This document shows, piece by piece, positions 39,392 through 47,345 of a stretch of 64,000 bases of DNA. The translations under genes were made by a program, and so were the position numbers. The notes below the pieces were generated by a model. The model saw nothing but the letters and a program-made list of their open reading frames with translations. It was not told the origin of the DNA and ran no database searches. Source of the DNA: Shinella yambaruensis. GTDB taxonomy: Bacteria; Pseudomonadota; Alphaproteobacteria; Rhizobiales; Rhizobiaceae. How positions within the stretch are numbered: the stretch's first letter is position 1; every line of letters starts with the position of its first letter. The stretch is taken from NCBI RefSeq assembly GCF_022899355.1, contig NZ_JALJCK010000003.1, positions 310,001 through 374,000 of the forward strand. The letters are read 5' to 3'.

Positions 39392-41041
39392 ATGAAGACC
39401 GTCGGAACCTATCTGGTCGAACTGCTTGCCGCATATGGGGTGGATACCGTTTTCGGCATCCCCGGCGTCCATACGGTTGAAATGTATCGCGGGCTGCCGG
39501 GCAGCGGCATCCGCCACGTGACCCCGCGCCACGAACAGGGGGCCGGGTTCATGGCCGACGGCTATGCCCGTGCCACCGGCAGGCCTGGCGTTTGCTTCGT
39601 AATTTCCGGCCCCGGCCTCACCAACATCGCCACCGCCATGGCGCAGGCCTACGGAGATTCCGTGCCGATGCTGGTCATCACCAGCGTCAACCCGCCTGGC
39701 CGCATGGGGTCGGGCGAAGGACACCTGCACGAACTGCCCGACCAGCGCCAGCTCGCTCGCCAGTTCACCGCCTTCAGCCACACCGTGCTGCGGGCGGAGG
39801 AGCTGGCTCAGGTCATCGCCCGCGCCTTTGCCGTCTTCGCTTCGGCCCGTCCGCGCCCGGTGCATATCGAGTTGCCTGTCGATCTGCTGACGCTGGATGC
39901 CTCCGTACTGCCCTCCCCGCAGAAGCGGCCGCCCCCTAGCCGCCCCGCGCCGGAAGCGCAGGCAATCACGGCCGCCGCCGCCCTGTGCTCGCAGGCCGTG
40001 CGCCCGGTCATCCTGGCCGGCGGCGGTGCCGCCGATGCCGCGTCCCCCTTGCTCCGGCTGGCCGAAACGCTCGACGCCCCGGTGATCATGACCGTCAACG
40101 GCCGCGGCGTTCTGCCACCGGGCCATCCCCTTGGCGTTTCGTGCAGCCCCGCCATGGCGGCGACGACCAACCTCATCGAGGCGGCCGATCTGGTGATTGC
40201 GGCGGGCACCGAGTTTGGGCCGACCGACTACGATTTCTATGAGACGGGCGGCGCGCGCATCACCGGGAAACTGATCCGCATCGACATCGATCCCGAGCAG
40301 GCCATGCGCGGCCGGCCGGCCGATATCGCGCTGGTAGCCGACTGCGCCCTTGCGCTCGACGCGCTGACCGCGAGGATCCCGCCGCGCGCGGCGAACGACG
40401 GGGCTGCACGTGCAAGGGCCGCCAGAGAGGCTGTTCGAGAAATGCTCAATCCGGTTCTGCGCGCCGGCGTCGATCTCATGGAGATCGTGCGCGAAGCCCT
40501 GCCCGACGTCATTATTGTCGGCGACTCCGCGCAGCCCGTCTATGCAGGCTGCATCGACTTTGCCGCGAACAGGCCGCGGTCGTGGTTCTGCTCGGCAACC
40601 GGCTACGGCACGCTCGGCTATGCACTGCCCGCCGCCGCGGGAGCGCTGATCGGCACCGGCCGACCAACCGTCTGCCTTGCCGGTGACGGCGGCATCCAGT
40701 TCACCCTGCCCGAACTCGCCGCCGCCCGCGAGGCCGGCCTGCCGCTCGTCGTGCTGCTGTGGAACAACAACGGCTACGGCGAGATCAAGGCCTACATGGA
40801 AGCACGCGGCATCGCGCCGATCGGCGTCGACATCTATACGCCGGATTTCCTGGCCATCGCCCGCGGCTTCGGCTGTAAGGCCGAGCGCCTGAGAAATCCT
40901 GGCGAGCTGCCGGCGCTTTTGAGATCGGCCATCCGGCGTACGTGCCCCACGGTCATTGAAATCGATGAAGAGGCCTATGTAACCGCCACGGCAGAAATGG
41001 TGGGCCCGGAGGGACTCGAACCCCCAACCAAGCGGTTATGA
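39392..41041 (+). CDS. Thiamin-diphosphate-dependent enzyme (acetolactate synthase / 2-oxoacid decarboxylase-like), tail reads into tRNA
   Basis: A 549-residue three-domain ThDP enzyme. Domain 1 has the catalytic glutamate in TPRHEQGAGFMADGYARATG near residue 51, the middle domain follows (VILAGGGAADAASPLLRLAE), and the ThDP/Mg site is GDGGIQFTLPELAAAREAG through WNNNGYGEIK near residues 430-465. Relatives include acetolactate synthase and 5-guanidino-2-oxopentanoate decarboxylase. The last 15 or so residues (VGPEGLEPPTKRL) are the antisense of a tRNA gene, so the native 3' end seems lost: the family should end near IEIDEEA. The enzyme is probably still functional because the truncation lies after all domains. 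Confidence 0.88.
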   Translation: MKTVGTYLVELLAAYGVDTVFGIPGVHTVEMYRGLPGSGIRHVTPRHEQGAGFMADGYARATGRPGVCFVISGPGLTNIATAMAQAYGDSVPMLVITSVNPPGRMGSGEGHLHELPDQRQLARQFTAFSHTVLRAEELAQVIARAFAVFASARPRPVHIELPVDLLTLDASVLPSPQKRPPPSRPAPEAQAITAAAALCSQAVRPVILAGGGAADAASPLLRLAETLDAPVIMTVNGRGVLPPGHPLGVSCSPAMAATTNLIEAADLVIAAGTEFGPTDYDFYETGGARITGKLIRIDIDPEQAMRGRPADIALVADCALALDALTARIPPRAANDGAARARAAREAVREMLNPVLRAGVDLMEIVREALPDVIIVGDSAQPVYAGCIDFAANRPRSWFCSATGYGTLGYALPAAAGALIGTGRPTVCLAGDGGIQFTLPELAAAREAGLPLVVLLWNNNGYGEIKAYMEARGIAPIGVDIYTPDFLAIARGFGCKAERLRNPGELPALLRSAIRRTCPTVIEIDEEAYVTATAEMVGPEGLEPPTKRL

Positions 41042-41073
41042 GCCGCCGGCTCTAACCATTGAGCTACAGGCCC
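40998..41073 (-). tRNA. tRNA-Ile2 with CAU anticodon (lysidine type)
   Basis: A complete cloverleaf on the minus strand: acceptor GGGCCTG pairing with CGGGCCC (one G-U), D arm GCTC/GAGC, anticodon arm GGCGG-CTCATAA-CCGCT, T arm with TTCGAGT, discriminator A and encoded CCA. The anticodon is CAT. The anticodon stem and variable region (GGCGGCTCATAACCGCTTGG) match bacterial tRNA-Ile2 rather than initiator or elongator tRNA-Met, so C34 should be modified to lysidine by TilS for AUA decoding. It overlaps antisense the end of the ThDP enzyme gene. Confidence 0.93.
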
Positions 41074-41227
41074 GTCCCGGCGGATGGCCGGGGGCGTCGG
41101 TCAATGGCGGCCGACGCGTAGAGACCGTCTAGACGAATTCGGCGGACCTCACAAGCGTCGCCGTATTCTCTACACAATCACGGGCGAAGAACGGCGCAAG
41201 GGACGCAACCATCAGGAGATTTTCTTT

Positions 41228-41983
41228 ATGTTCTACGGAACCCTGGGCCGCCGCATGGGCGCCAGCCTTGTCGCGCTTTCGCTTGCTCTTGCCGCTGCAA
41301 TGCCGATCGCCGCGCGGGCTGAGGACAGCGCCAAGCCGCGCGAGGCGACCATCGTCGTCACCGGCGAAGGCCGCGCGGAGATGGCGCCCGACATGGCCCT
41401 GATCGACCTCGGCGTCGTCAAGGACGCCAAGACGGCCCGCGAGGCGCTCGATGCCAACAACAAGGCGATGGCCGACATCCTTGCCGCACTGAAGGAAGCC
41501 GGCATCGAAGATCGCGACCTGCAGACCTCCGGCTTCATGATCAACCCGCAATACCAGTATCCGCAGAGCTCGACCGGCGAGAACCCGCCGCCGGTGCTGA
41601 TCGGCTTCCAGGTCACCAACACGGTGACGCTGCGCGTGCGCGATCTCTCCAAGCTCGGCGAGATCCTCGACAAGGCCGTGACGCTCGGCGCCAACCAGGG
41701 CAACGGCATCCGCTTCGTCAACGACAAGCCGGATGCCGCCGTCAGCGCGGCGCGCAAGAAGGCCGTCGAGAACGCCATGGCCAAGGCCAAGGAACTGACG
41801 GATGCCGCCGGCGTCGGCCTCGGCCGCGTGCTGGAAATCTCCGAAACCACCTATCGGGCCGAACCCATGCCGATGATGCGCGCCATGGCCAAGGACTATG
41901 CCGAAGGCGGCGCCGTGCCGCTCGCCACCGGCGAGAACAGCTATTCCGTCACCGTCAACGTGACCTTCGCGCTCGGCAGCTGA
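41228..41983 (+). CDS. SIMPL domain (DUF541) protein, secreted
   Basis: A 251-residue periplasmic protein. MFYGTLGRRMGASLVALSLALAAAMPIAARA is a signal peptide with cleavage after ARA. The SIMPL/DUF541 domain covers most of the rest, starting with TIVVTGEGRAEMAPDMALIDLGV and ending SVTVNVTFAL, with the family's MINPQYQY segment. Function is not firmly known; members such as YggE are linked to oxidative stress tolerance. ATG at 41228 is preceded by CAGGAGATTTTCTTT. A strong terminator follows 23 bp after the stop. Confidence 0.92.
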   Translation: MFYGTLGRRMGASLVALSLALAAAMPIAARAEDSAKPREATIVVTGEGRAEMAPDMALIDLGVVKDAKTAREALDANNKAMADILAALKEAGIEDRDLQTSGFMINPQYQYPQSSTGENPPPVLIGFQVTNTVTLRVRDLSKLGEILDKAVTLGANQGNGIRFVNDKPDAAVSAARKKAVENAMAKAKELTDAAGVGLGRVLEISETTYRAEPMPMMRAMAKDYAEGGAVPLATGENSYSVTVNVTFALGS

Positions 41984-42006
41984 ACCGCGCGAAACGACGC
42001 GTTCTC

Positions 42007-42033
42007 AAAAGGGCCGGGCAACCGGCCCTTTTT
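42007..42033 (+). terminator. Rho-independent terminator of the SIMPL gene
   Basis: Stem GGGCCGG, loop GCAA, CCGGCCC, followed by TTTTT and preceded by AAAA. A textbook intrinsic terminator. Confidence 0.9.
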
Positions 42034-42311
42034 CGTCCCGGACGATCACCCGTGAAACGGATGCGGACGATCATCGGCGGGGAAAGGCCTCGCTCCCGTA
42101 TCCTGCAGTAGGAAGCGCGCGGGTATCCTTCCCCTCTTCGCGGCGCCGCCTTCACCGTGAACAGCATGCTTCCATCCCGCCCAGGGCAATCGCCATCGCA
42201 CGGTATCGCCGTTCCCTTCCCTACCCGCCGGAAGCGTGGGCAGGCCGCACGCCCTTCGTTCCACGGCCTGCGGTCCTACGGTCCTGCCGGGAATGGTGAG
42301 GCGCAAAACGC

Positions 42312-42339
42312 AAAAACCCTCCCGGCGGAACCGGGAGGG
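42312..42339 (-). terminator. Rho-independent terminator on the minus strand
   Basis: Perfect 9-bp stem CCCTCCCGG / CCGGGAGGG with a 5-base loop, followed on the minus strand by TTTTTG. It lies about 70 bp past the stop of the minus-strand gene 42411-42794. Confidence 0.85.
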
Positions 42340-42410
42340 CGGCCGCTCGCCGGCCGGGGGTGACCTTGCGGGCGGCGTTCAGGGAAAGGCCGGCGAACCG
42401 ATCTTTCCGC

Positions 42411-42794
42411 TCAGCGCCAGAGCACCGGGCAATAGCGGTCGTTGGCAAAGACGATGCGGCCGTAGCCCTGGTAGCGGAAGCCCTCGACGACGACCTTGCG
42501 CGGCGTGACATCGGCGATGCGGGCGCGGCGCAGGCCGAGGTCGTGCGCCTTCACCATGGCCAGGCGAGGATCGCAGCGTCCGCGGCCGCCCCAGTTTCCA
42601 TGGCGGCGATCGTTCCGGCGATCCCAGCGATCGCGGCGCCCGTCATGGTCGCGGATCTCGAAGAAGCCGTTGCGATAGCCGACCTGCTCGATCGACAGCT
42701 CGATATTGGCGGCGGAGGCGGCCGGCATCGTAGCCGTCAGCGCGCCGAGGCCGAGAACGGCGGCAAGAAGGGATTTTTTCAGAAAGCGGGTCAT
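42411..42794 (-). CDS. Small secreted protein, Arg/Asp/Gly-rich middle
   Basis: A 127-residue protein with signal peptide MTRFLKKSLLAAVLGLGALTATMPAASAA, cleaved probably after ASA. The mature part has a conserved-looking start (NIELSIEQVGYRNGFFEIRD), then an Arg/Asp-rich low-complexity stretch (DRWDRRNDRRHGNWGGRGR, residues 55-73), then a C-terminal domain with two cysteines (CDPRLAMVKAHDLGLRRARI, YCPVLW) that may form a disulfide. I recognise it only as similar to small periplasmic proteins common in Rhizobiaceae; no function is assigned. Confidence 0.82.
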   Translation of the reverse strand: MTRFLKKSLLAAVLGLGALTATMPAASAANIELSIEQVGYRNGFFEIRDHDGRRDRWDRRNDRRHGNWGGRGRCDPRLAMVKAHDLGLRRARIADVTPRKVVVEGFRYQGYGRIVFANDRYCPVLWR

Positions 42795-42906
42795 CGGGGG
42801 GATCTCCTGTTCACACCGGCCGGGCCGTTTCGTCCGGCGATTGAGGAGACCTTAGAGGCGCGAGGCTGAACGGAGGCCGAAGCCGCCGTTCAGCCTCCGT
42901 TCAACT

Positions 42907-43257
42907 TCATGAACCGGTGAAGAAGGCGATGCGGGTGATGGCCCCGTCCTCGAGCTCGAGCAGCAGGATCTTCTCCTTCGAATAGGCATCGCCCGCCGCC
43001 GACCTGCCGCGCGCCGTCAGGCGGATCGCGACATTGTTGCCGAGCGCATCGCTCATCACCAGCGCGTCGCCATAGCTTTCGTCGAAGGCCTCGAAATGCC
43101 GGGCGAGACGATCGCGCAGCGCAGCGCGGCCATTGTCCATGCCCTCGCCGATGCCGGAGATCGAAACATCCTCGTGAACCTTGCCGGCAAGGGCGGCGAA
43201 GTCGCGGGCGTTCAACGCCTCGATGACGGCATGGTTGATGCTTTCGGTATTCGCCAT
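42907..43257 (-). CDS. NTF2-like / SnoaL-fold protein
   Basis: A 116-residue protein with the nuclear-transport-factor-2-like pattern: an N-terminal helix (INHAVIEALNARDFAALAG), VHEDVSISGIGEGMDNGRAALRDRLARHFEAF, then four strands ending LLLELEDGAITRIAFFTG. These small cone-shaped domains bind or isomerise diverse small molecules; no specific role can be given. The start at 43257 is preferred over the ATG at 43263 because AAGGAG lies six bases before it. Confidence 0.82.
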   Translation of the reverse strand: MANTESINHAVIEALNARDFAALAGKVHEDVSISGIGEGMDNGRAALRDRLARHFEAFDESYGDALVMSDALGNNVAIRLTARGRSAAGDAYSKEKILLLELEDGAITRIAFFTGS

Positions 43258-43397
43258 GAACATCTCCTTCGAAATCCGCCGCGCGGGCACCCGCCGGGCC
43301 TTCGCCGGCGACAGGCGAGAACAGGACCCGGAACGCAATCGCGACACGCTCCGGGATGGATCGCCGCAGGAACGTTCCATCGTGCCGGCCGGTTCCG

Positions 43398-43820
43398 TCA
43401 AGGGCCGAGATGCAGGACGATTTCGCGCCGATGCGGCCGGTCGCGGTGCTCGAAGAGATAGAGGCCCTGCCAGGTGCCGAGCGCGAGGCGGCCGCCGACG
43501 ACCGGAATGCCGATCGAGACGGCTGTCAGCGCCGCCTTGATATGGGCCGGCATGTCGTCCGGCCCCTCCAGCGTGTGCACGATCCAGCGCATGGCGGGAT
43601 CGTCCGAGGGCGGCACGAGCCGGCGGAAAAACTGGTCGAGATCGCGCCGGACATCCGGATCGGCATTCTCCTGGATGAGCAGCGAGCAGGAGGTGTGGCG
43701 GACGAATACCGTCAGCACCCCCTCCTCCATGCCGGCGCCCCGCACGAAGGCGGCGGCCTCGCCGGTGAATTCGTAAAGCCCCTGCCCGCGGGTCGGAACC
43801 GTCACGATCGTCTGCGGCAT
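43398..43820 (-). CDS. YjbQ family protein (UPF0047, secondary thiamin-phosphate synthase type)
   Basis: A 140-residue protein of the YjbQ family. The signatures are VFVRHTSCSLLIQENADPDVRRDL near residues 38-61, a central HTLEGPDDMPAHIKAAL, and LGTWQGLYLFEHRDRPHRR near the end; histidines in these segments bind a metal. Some members have weak thiamin-phosphate synthase activity, but the true role is unsettled. A 41-residue membrane protein is encoded 11 bases upstream on the same strand. Confidence 0.92.
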   Translation of the reverse strand: MPQTIVTVPTRGQGLYEFTGEAAAFVRGAGMEEGVLTVFVRHTSCSLLIQENADPDVRRDLDQFFRRLVPPSDDPAMRWIVHTLEGPDDMPAHIKAALTAVSIGIPVVGGRLALGTWQGLYLFEHRDRPHRREIVLHLGP

Positions 43821-43831
43821 GCGGCGTCGCC

Positions 43832-43957
43832 TCAGCCGATGGCCCAGAACAGGGTGCCGACGACCACGATGAAGGCGAGGATGACGCCCATGAAGCGCGC
43901 CAGGCCCATGTTCGTGTCCGTCGTCGATCCGACGATCGCGTAGTAGAGGTTCGTCAT
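43832..43957 (-). CDS. 41-residue single-span membrane protein
   Basis: A short open frame with a good ribosome-binding site (AAGGAAA, six bases before ATG). The product starts MTNLYYAIVGSTTDTNMGLA, continues with a hydrophobic span GVILAFIVVVGTLFWAIG to the C-terminus, and so is a small membrane protein with a 20-residue soluble head. It ends 11 bases before YjbQ and is probably co-transcribed. I do not recognise a named family. Confidence 0.68.
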   Translation of the reverse strand: MTNLYYAIVGSTTDTNMGLARFMGVILAFIVVVGTLFWAIG

Positions 43958-44009
43958 GGCGTTTCCTTTCTTCCGGTCCGGATGCGGGTTTAGCGTACCT
44001 GCCGGCGGC

Positions 44010-44363
44010 TCACAACTCGACGACCGCCTCGAAGCCGCCGTAGATCATGCGCTTGCCGTCGAAGACATCCTTGCAATCCTCGCCCTTCAGGCGCTCGTCC
44101 GCCATCACCTTGGCGAGGATCTCGTCGCGCTGCGCGCGCGAGGCGTAGGTGATCCAGGAGAAGACCACCACCTCGTCGTCCTTCGCCAGCACGGCGCGGG
44201 GAAACGAGGTGAGTTCGCCATAGGGCACGTCCTCGCCGATGCACTCGACATAGTCGATCGCGCCGAACTCCTTCCATATATCGCCCGCCATGCGCGCCAT
44301 CGCCTTGTACCGCTCCAGATTGGCCTTCGGCACGGCCAGCAGGAATCCATCGACATAGGTCAT
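44010..44363 (-). CDS. DUF1428 family protein
   Basis: A 117-residue protein matching the DUF1428 pattern: MTYVDGFLLAVPKANLERYKAMA at the start, VECIGEDVPYGELTSFPRAV, VVFSWITYASRAQRDEI and the C-terminal FDGKRMIYGGFEAVVE. The fold is dimeric alpha/beta-barrel (ferredoxin-like). No reaction is known. The start at 44363 follows AAGGAG by seven bases. Confidence 0.9.
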   Translation of the reverse strand: MTYVDGFLLAVPKANLERYKAMARMAGDIWKEFGAIDYVECIGEDVPYGELTSFPRAVLAKDDEVVVFSWITYASRAQRDEILAKVMADERLKGEDCKDVFDGKRMIYGGFEAVVEL

Positions 44364-44468
44364 GATCGTCTCCTTCCAGGGTTTGGACATGACAAGGACG
44401 TGTGGCGCGGGGGCGATCCGACAAGGGGGGTGGATTTTTATACGATGACAGGCGGGCAAAAGGATGAA

Positions 44469-44978
44469 CTACCAGCGCGGCGGAGGAGCGTTGCGGATCG
44501 CCGCCTCTATGAAATCCCGCTTTGCAGCGGTGTAGGCATCTCCATCCAGAAAGAACCGTCTGGAAAGTTGCTGCTTCAACGCGCCGTAGGCTTCACGAAG
44601 CGCCCCGTCTTGACGCAGCCTGTCACGAAACACCAAGCGCTTGCGATGCGTCTCATTTCCCGGTGGGCACAGATAGACACGGCAGGCAGGCTCCCGTTTT
44701 GCCAGAAAGGCCCACATATCGTCGTCATAGCGGTTTCCCCGCGCGCCGTAGCCCGCCTGCACAATGCGCTGGCAGGCAGGCTCGATCAGTTCCCGGCCGC
44801 AAAGCGTCACATCGATATCGATGATTGGCTTGGCGGCAAGCCCCGGCACGGCGGTGCTTCCGACATGATCGATTGCATTGACGGCATCGCCGAGCAGCGC
44901 CCGAAGAGACTTTGCAATCTCCGCGAACAAATCCGGCCATGCCGCATCATAACCGACGACGACGACGGGAGTGGGCAA
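44469..44978 (-). CDS. GrpB family protein (nucleotidyltransferase-like), TTG start
   Basis: A 169-residue UPF0157/GrpB protein with nucleotidyltransferase-like fold. The family pattern starts VVVVGYDAAWPDLFAEIAKSL and contains IDHVGSTAVPGLAAKPIIDIDV near residues 40-61 and FRDRLRQDGALREAYGALKQQL. I choose TTG at 44978 as start: AGGAG lies seven bases upstream and the conserved N-terminus begins six codons later. The only upstream ATG (45059) would add 27 unrelated residues. Function unknown. Confidence 0.88.
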   Translation of the reverse strand: MPTPVVVVGYDAAWPDLFAEIAKSLRALLGDAVNAIDHVGSTAVPGLAAKPIIDIDVTLCGRELIEPACQRIVQAGYGARGNRYDDDMWAFLAKREPACRVYLCPPGNETHRKRLVFRDRLRQDGALREAYGALKQQLSRRFFLDGDAYTAAKRDFIEAAIRNAPPPRW

Positions 44979-45069
44979 AGCCGATCTCCTTGTCCCGATG
45001 GAAGCTGCGCGCGGAAATACCAGCGTGCACGGCCGAAACGCGGAACATCGTAGCGGCAATCCACCCTGC

Positions 45070-45642
45070 CTACCATGCCCCGCAATTCTTCAACTGTCGC
45101 GAATAGCTGACCGCCATGTTCGACGCGCGCTTCGCGCCGGCCTTGGCCGTGCCGCTCCAGTTGCCGCGCGAATAGCCGGCATGGCCGTGGTAGTAGGCGA
45201 TGTAGAGGCGGTAGGTGTCGTTGAGGGCGATGCCGTTCCTGCGGTTGCTCTCGGCGTGATACCAGGCGATGAAGCGGATCGCGTCGGAGAAATCCGTGCG
45301 GTTGGCGGCCCAGCGGCCGGTCACGCGCTTGTATTGCGCCCAGGTGCCGTCGAGCGCCTGCGAAAAGCCGAGCGCGCTCGATTGCCGCTTCCAGGGGATG
45401 AAGCCGAAGAGCTTCGTGCGCGGCGGGCGCGCATTGTGCCGGAAGCCGGACTCCGTGTAGATCGTCGCCATGAGCACGGGAACGGGCACGCCATATTCCC
45501 GCTCGGCGCGGTAGGCGGCGCGCCGCCAGTTGTCGAACAGGCCGTCACGTTGCTCGAAGATGGCGCAGGCATTCTGCGTCTGCCGCGGAACAGACGCGCA
45601 TCCGGCAAGCAACAGGAGGACGACGATCAAGACGCAACGCAT
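45070..45642 (-). CDS. Lytic transglycosylase SLT-domain lipoprotein
   Basis: A 190-residue lipoprotein: MRCVLIVVLLLLAGCAS is a lipoprotein signal with the lipobox LLAGC. The SLT-like domain shows VPVPVLMATIYTESGFRH, with the catalytic-type glutamate (ESGF), LGFSQALDGTWAQYK, and a YIAYYHGHAGYSRG segment of lysozyme-like transglycosylases (MltC/EmtA style). It should cleave peptidoglycan at the outer membrane or periplasmic face. Confidence 0.9.
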   Translation of the reverse strand: MRCVLIVVLLLLAGCASVPRQTQNACAIFEQRDGLFDNWRRAAYRAEREYGVPVPVLMATIYTESGFRHNARPPRTKLFGFIPWKRQSSALGFSQALDGTWAQYKRVTGRWAANRTDFSDAIRFIAWYHAESNRRNGIALNDTYRLYIAYYHGHAGYSRGNWSGTAKAGAKRASNMAVSYSRQLKNCGAW

Positions 45643-45943
45643 CGCAGTTCCTCAGAATTTCCCGGATATTTATAAATCGTAAATCTTAACAATCCGTTTT
45701 GATTCAATTGCCGCATACCGCCTTCCATTCACGCGGGTGATCCGCCCATCAAATATGCAAATGCATTATTTTGTTGCGCTTTTTCCCCTTCCGGCCTAAT
45801 CAATCTGCAGCACGCCGGCCTTTCGTGAACGATTGTTCCGGACCGTGAAAGAACCCGCTCCGCATCGGAATCCGGCAAGCGCCGTCCGGACGCGTGAGCA
45901 TCTGCGACCGGGCCGCCCCATGGCCCCAGTTGAGGAGACTCCC
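45643..45943. other. A/T-rich divergent promoter region
   Basis: 301 bp between the divergent lipoprotein and LivJ-type genes, clearly richer in A/T than the surroundings (for example around 45665-45700). It contains a short palindrome ATGCA-AA-TGCAT at 45755-45766 that might bind a regulator. No gene seen. Confidence 0.55.
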
Positions 45944-47050
45944 ATGAAGAAGCAGATTTTTGCCGGCGCCCTGCTCGCCGCATCCGTCGCCTTTGCCCCG
46001 CTCGCCCATGCGGATATCGTCATCGGCCTCGTCGCCCCGCTGACCGGCCCGGTCGCCGCCTATGGCGACCAGGTGAAGAACGGCGCGGAAGCGGCCGTTG
46101 CCGAGATCAACAAGAACGGCGGCATTCTCGGCGAACAGGTCGTCCTGAAGCTGGCCGACGATGCGGGCGAGCCCAAGCAGGGCGTTTCGGCCGCCAACCA
46201 GATCGTCGGCGAAGGCATCCGCTTTGTCGTCGGCCCGGTGACCTCGGGCGTCGCCATCCCGGCCTCCGACGTCTTTGCTGAAAACGGCGTGCTGATGGTC
46301 ACCCCGACGGCGACCGCGCCGGACCTGACGGCCCGCAGCCTCGAAAACGTGCTGCGCACCTGCGGGCGCGACGACCAGCAGGCCGAGGTTGCCGCCGCCT
46401 ATGTGCTGGCGAGCCTGAAGGACAAGAAGGTCGCCGTGATCCATGACAAGGGCGCCTACGGCAAAGGGCTGGCCGATTCCTTCAAGGCCGCGCTCAACAA
46501 GGGCGGCGTCACCGAGGCGCTCTACGACTCGGTCACCCCGGGCGACAAGGATTTCAGCGCGCTGATCACCCGCCTCAAGGCCGATGGCGTCGAGGTCATC
46601 TATTTCGGCGGCTACCATCCGGAAGGCGGCCTGCTCGCCCGCCAGCTGAAGGATCTCGCGGTCAACGCCACGATCATCGGCGGCGAAGGCCTGTCGAACA
46701 GCGAATACTGGGCGATCGGCAACGAAGCGGCTGCCGGCACGCTCTTCACCAATGCCTCCGACGCGCTGAAGAGCCCCGATTCGCAGGCCGCCGTCGCCGT
46801 GCTCAACGAAAAGGGCATCCCGCCGGAAGCCTTCACGCTCAATGCCTATGCCGCTGTCGAGGTTCTCAAGGCCGGCATCGAGAAGGCCGGCAGCGCAGAG
46901 GATTCGGCCGCCGTCGCGGCAGCGCTGAAGTCCGGCGAAGCCATCCCGACCGCCATCGGCAAGCTGACCTACGGCGAGAACGGCGACCTCACCTCGCAGA
47001 GCTTCTCGCTCTTCAAGTGGGAAGACGGCAAGATCGTCGCCGCCGAATAA
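45944..47050 (+). CDS. Branched-chain amino acid ABC transporter substrate-binding protein (LivJ-type)
   Basis: A 368-residue family 4 periplasmic binding protein. [23 protein letters not shown] is the signal peptide. The mature start [37 protein letters not shown] and [19 protein letters not shown] are characteristic of LivJ/LivK. Leu/Ile/Val are the expected ligands. No liv permease or ATPase genes lie beside it, so it must work with components encoded elsewhere. The ATG at 45944 follows GAGGAGACTCCC. A terminator follows at 47157-47183, after a palindromic repeat. Confidence 0.93.
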   Translation: MKKQIFAGALLAASVAFAPLAHADIVIGLVAPLTGPVAAYGDQVKNGAEAAVAEINKNGGILGEQVVLKLADDAGEPKQGVSAANQIVGEGIRFVVGPVTSGVAIPASDVFAENGVLMVTPTATAPDLTARSLENVLRTCGRDDQQAEVAAAYVLASLKDKKVAVIHDKGAYGKGLADSFKAALNKGGVTEALYDSVTPGDKDFSALITRLKADGVEVIYFGGYHPEGGLLARQLKDLAVNATIIGGEGLSNSEYWAIGNEAAAGTLFTNASDALKSPDSQAAVAVLNEKGIPPEAFTLNAYAAVEVLKAGIEKAGSAEDSAAVAAALKSGEAIPTAIGKLTYGENGDLTSQSFSLFKWEDGKIVAAE

Positions 47051-47090
47051 AGCGAAAGACGCCAGGAACGGAAAACGCCCCACATGCCGC

Positions 47091-47122
47091 GTGGATCCTC
47101 GGGTCAGGCCCGAGGATGACGG
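47091..47122. repeat. Dispersed intergenic palindrome, copy 3
   Basis: ATCCTCGGG, spacer, CCCGAGGATGACGG. It is the same unit as at 1479 in reverse orientation, 40 bp after the LivJ-type stop. Confidence 0.75.
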
Positions 47123-47156
47123 CAGTGGGTGGGGCTGGGTTTACCGGCGAATCTGA

Positions 47157-47183
47157 CGCTGGGGCGAGAGCCCCGGCGTTTTT
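47157..47183 (+). terminator. Rho-independent terminator after the LivJ-type gene
   Basis: Stem CGCTGGGGC / GCCCCGGCG (one G-T pair) with loop GAGA and TTTTT directly after. It is contained in the first copy of the 70-bp direct repeat; the second copy keeps the stem but lacks a clean T run. Confidence 0.82.
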
Positions 47184-47203
47184 GTTTGGCGACGTCCGCC
47201 TCG

Positions 47204-47244
47204 CCTCTCCTCCGTCATGGTCGGGCTTGACCCGACCATCCATG
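47204..47244. repeat. Dispersed intergenic palindrome, copy 4
   Basis: CTCTCCTCCGTCAT, then GGTCGGG, CTTGA, CCCGACC and ATCCATGC. It is the GG/CC version of the unit, matching copy 2 near 1527. Confidence 0.78.
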
Positions 47245-47345
47245 CAACAAACGCTGCGCTTGCCGCTGGTTGACGGCAGTGGGTAGGGTGGGGTTCACTG
47301 GCAAACCTGGCGCCGGGGCGAAAGCCCCGGCGATCTTGTTTGCCC

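Larger units (their letters stand above)
41984..42410. other. Non-coding gap with two opposing terminators
   Basis: 427 bp between the convergent SIMPL gene and a small secreted-protein gene. It contains a terminator for each at 42007-42033 and 42312-42339; I see nothing convincing in the roughly 280 bp between them. Confidence 0.6.
47118..47342. repeat. Imperfect direct repeat of about 70 bp flanking a palindrome
   Basis: Two related copies, 47118-47189 and 47272-47342, begin GACGGCAGTGGGT and end near CCCCGGCG...TTGTTTG. They share the hairpin GGGGCGAGAGCCCC / GGGGCGAAAGCCCC and are 154 bp apart. A palindromic unit lies between them. The structure suggests duplication of a terminator-containing segment around a mobile palindrome. 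Confidence 0.75.

Noticed and set aside
40998-41073. tRNA-Met interpretation of the CAT-anticodon tRNA
   Set aside because: The anticodon stem and variable region follow tRNA-Ile2; initiator features (unpaired position 1-72, three G-C pairs in the anticodon stem) are absent.
47051-47345. Repeat-rich region considered as a CRISPR array
   Set aside because: Only two imperfect long copies plus palindromes; no regular short repeats with unique spacers and no cas genes.
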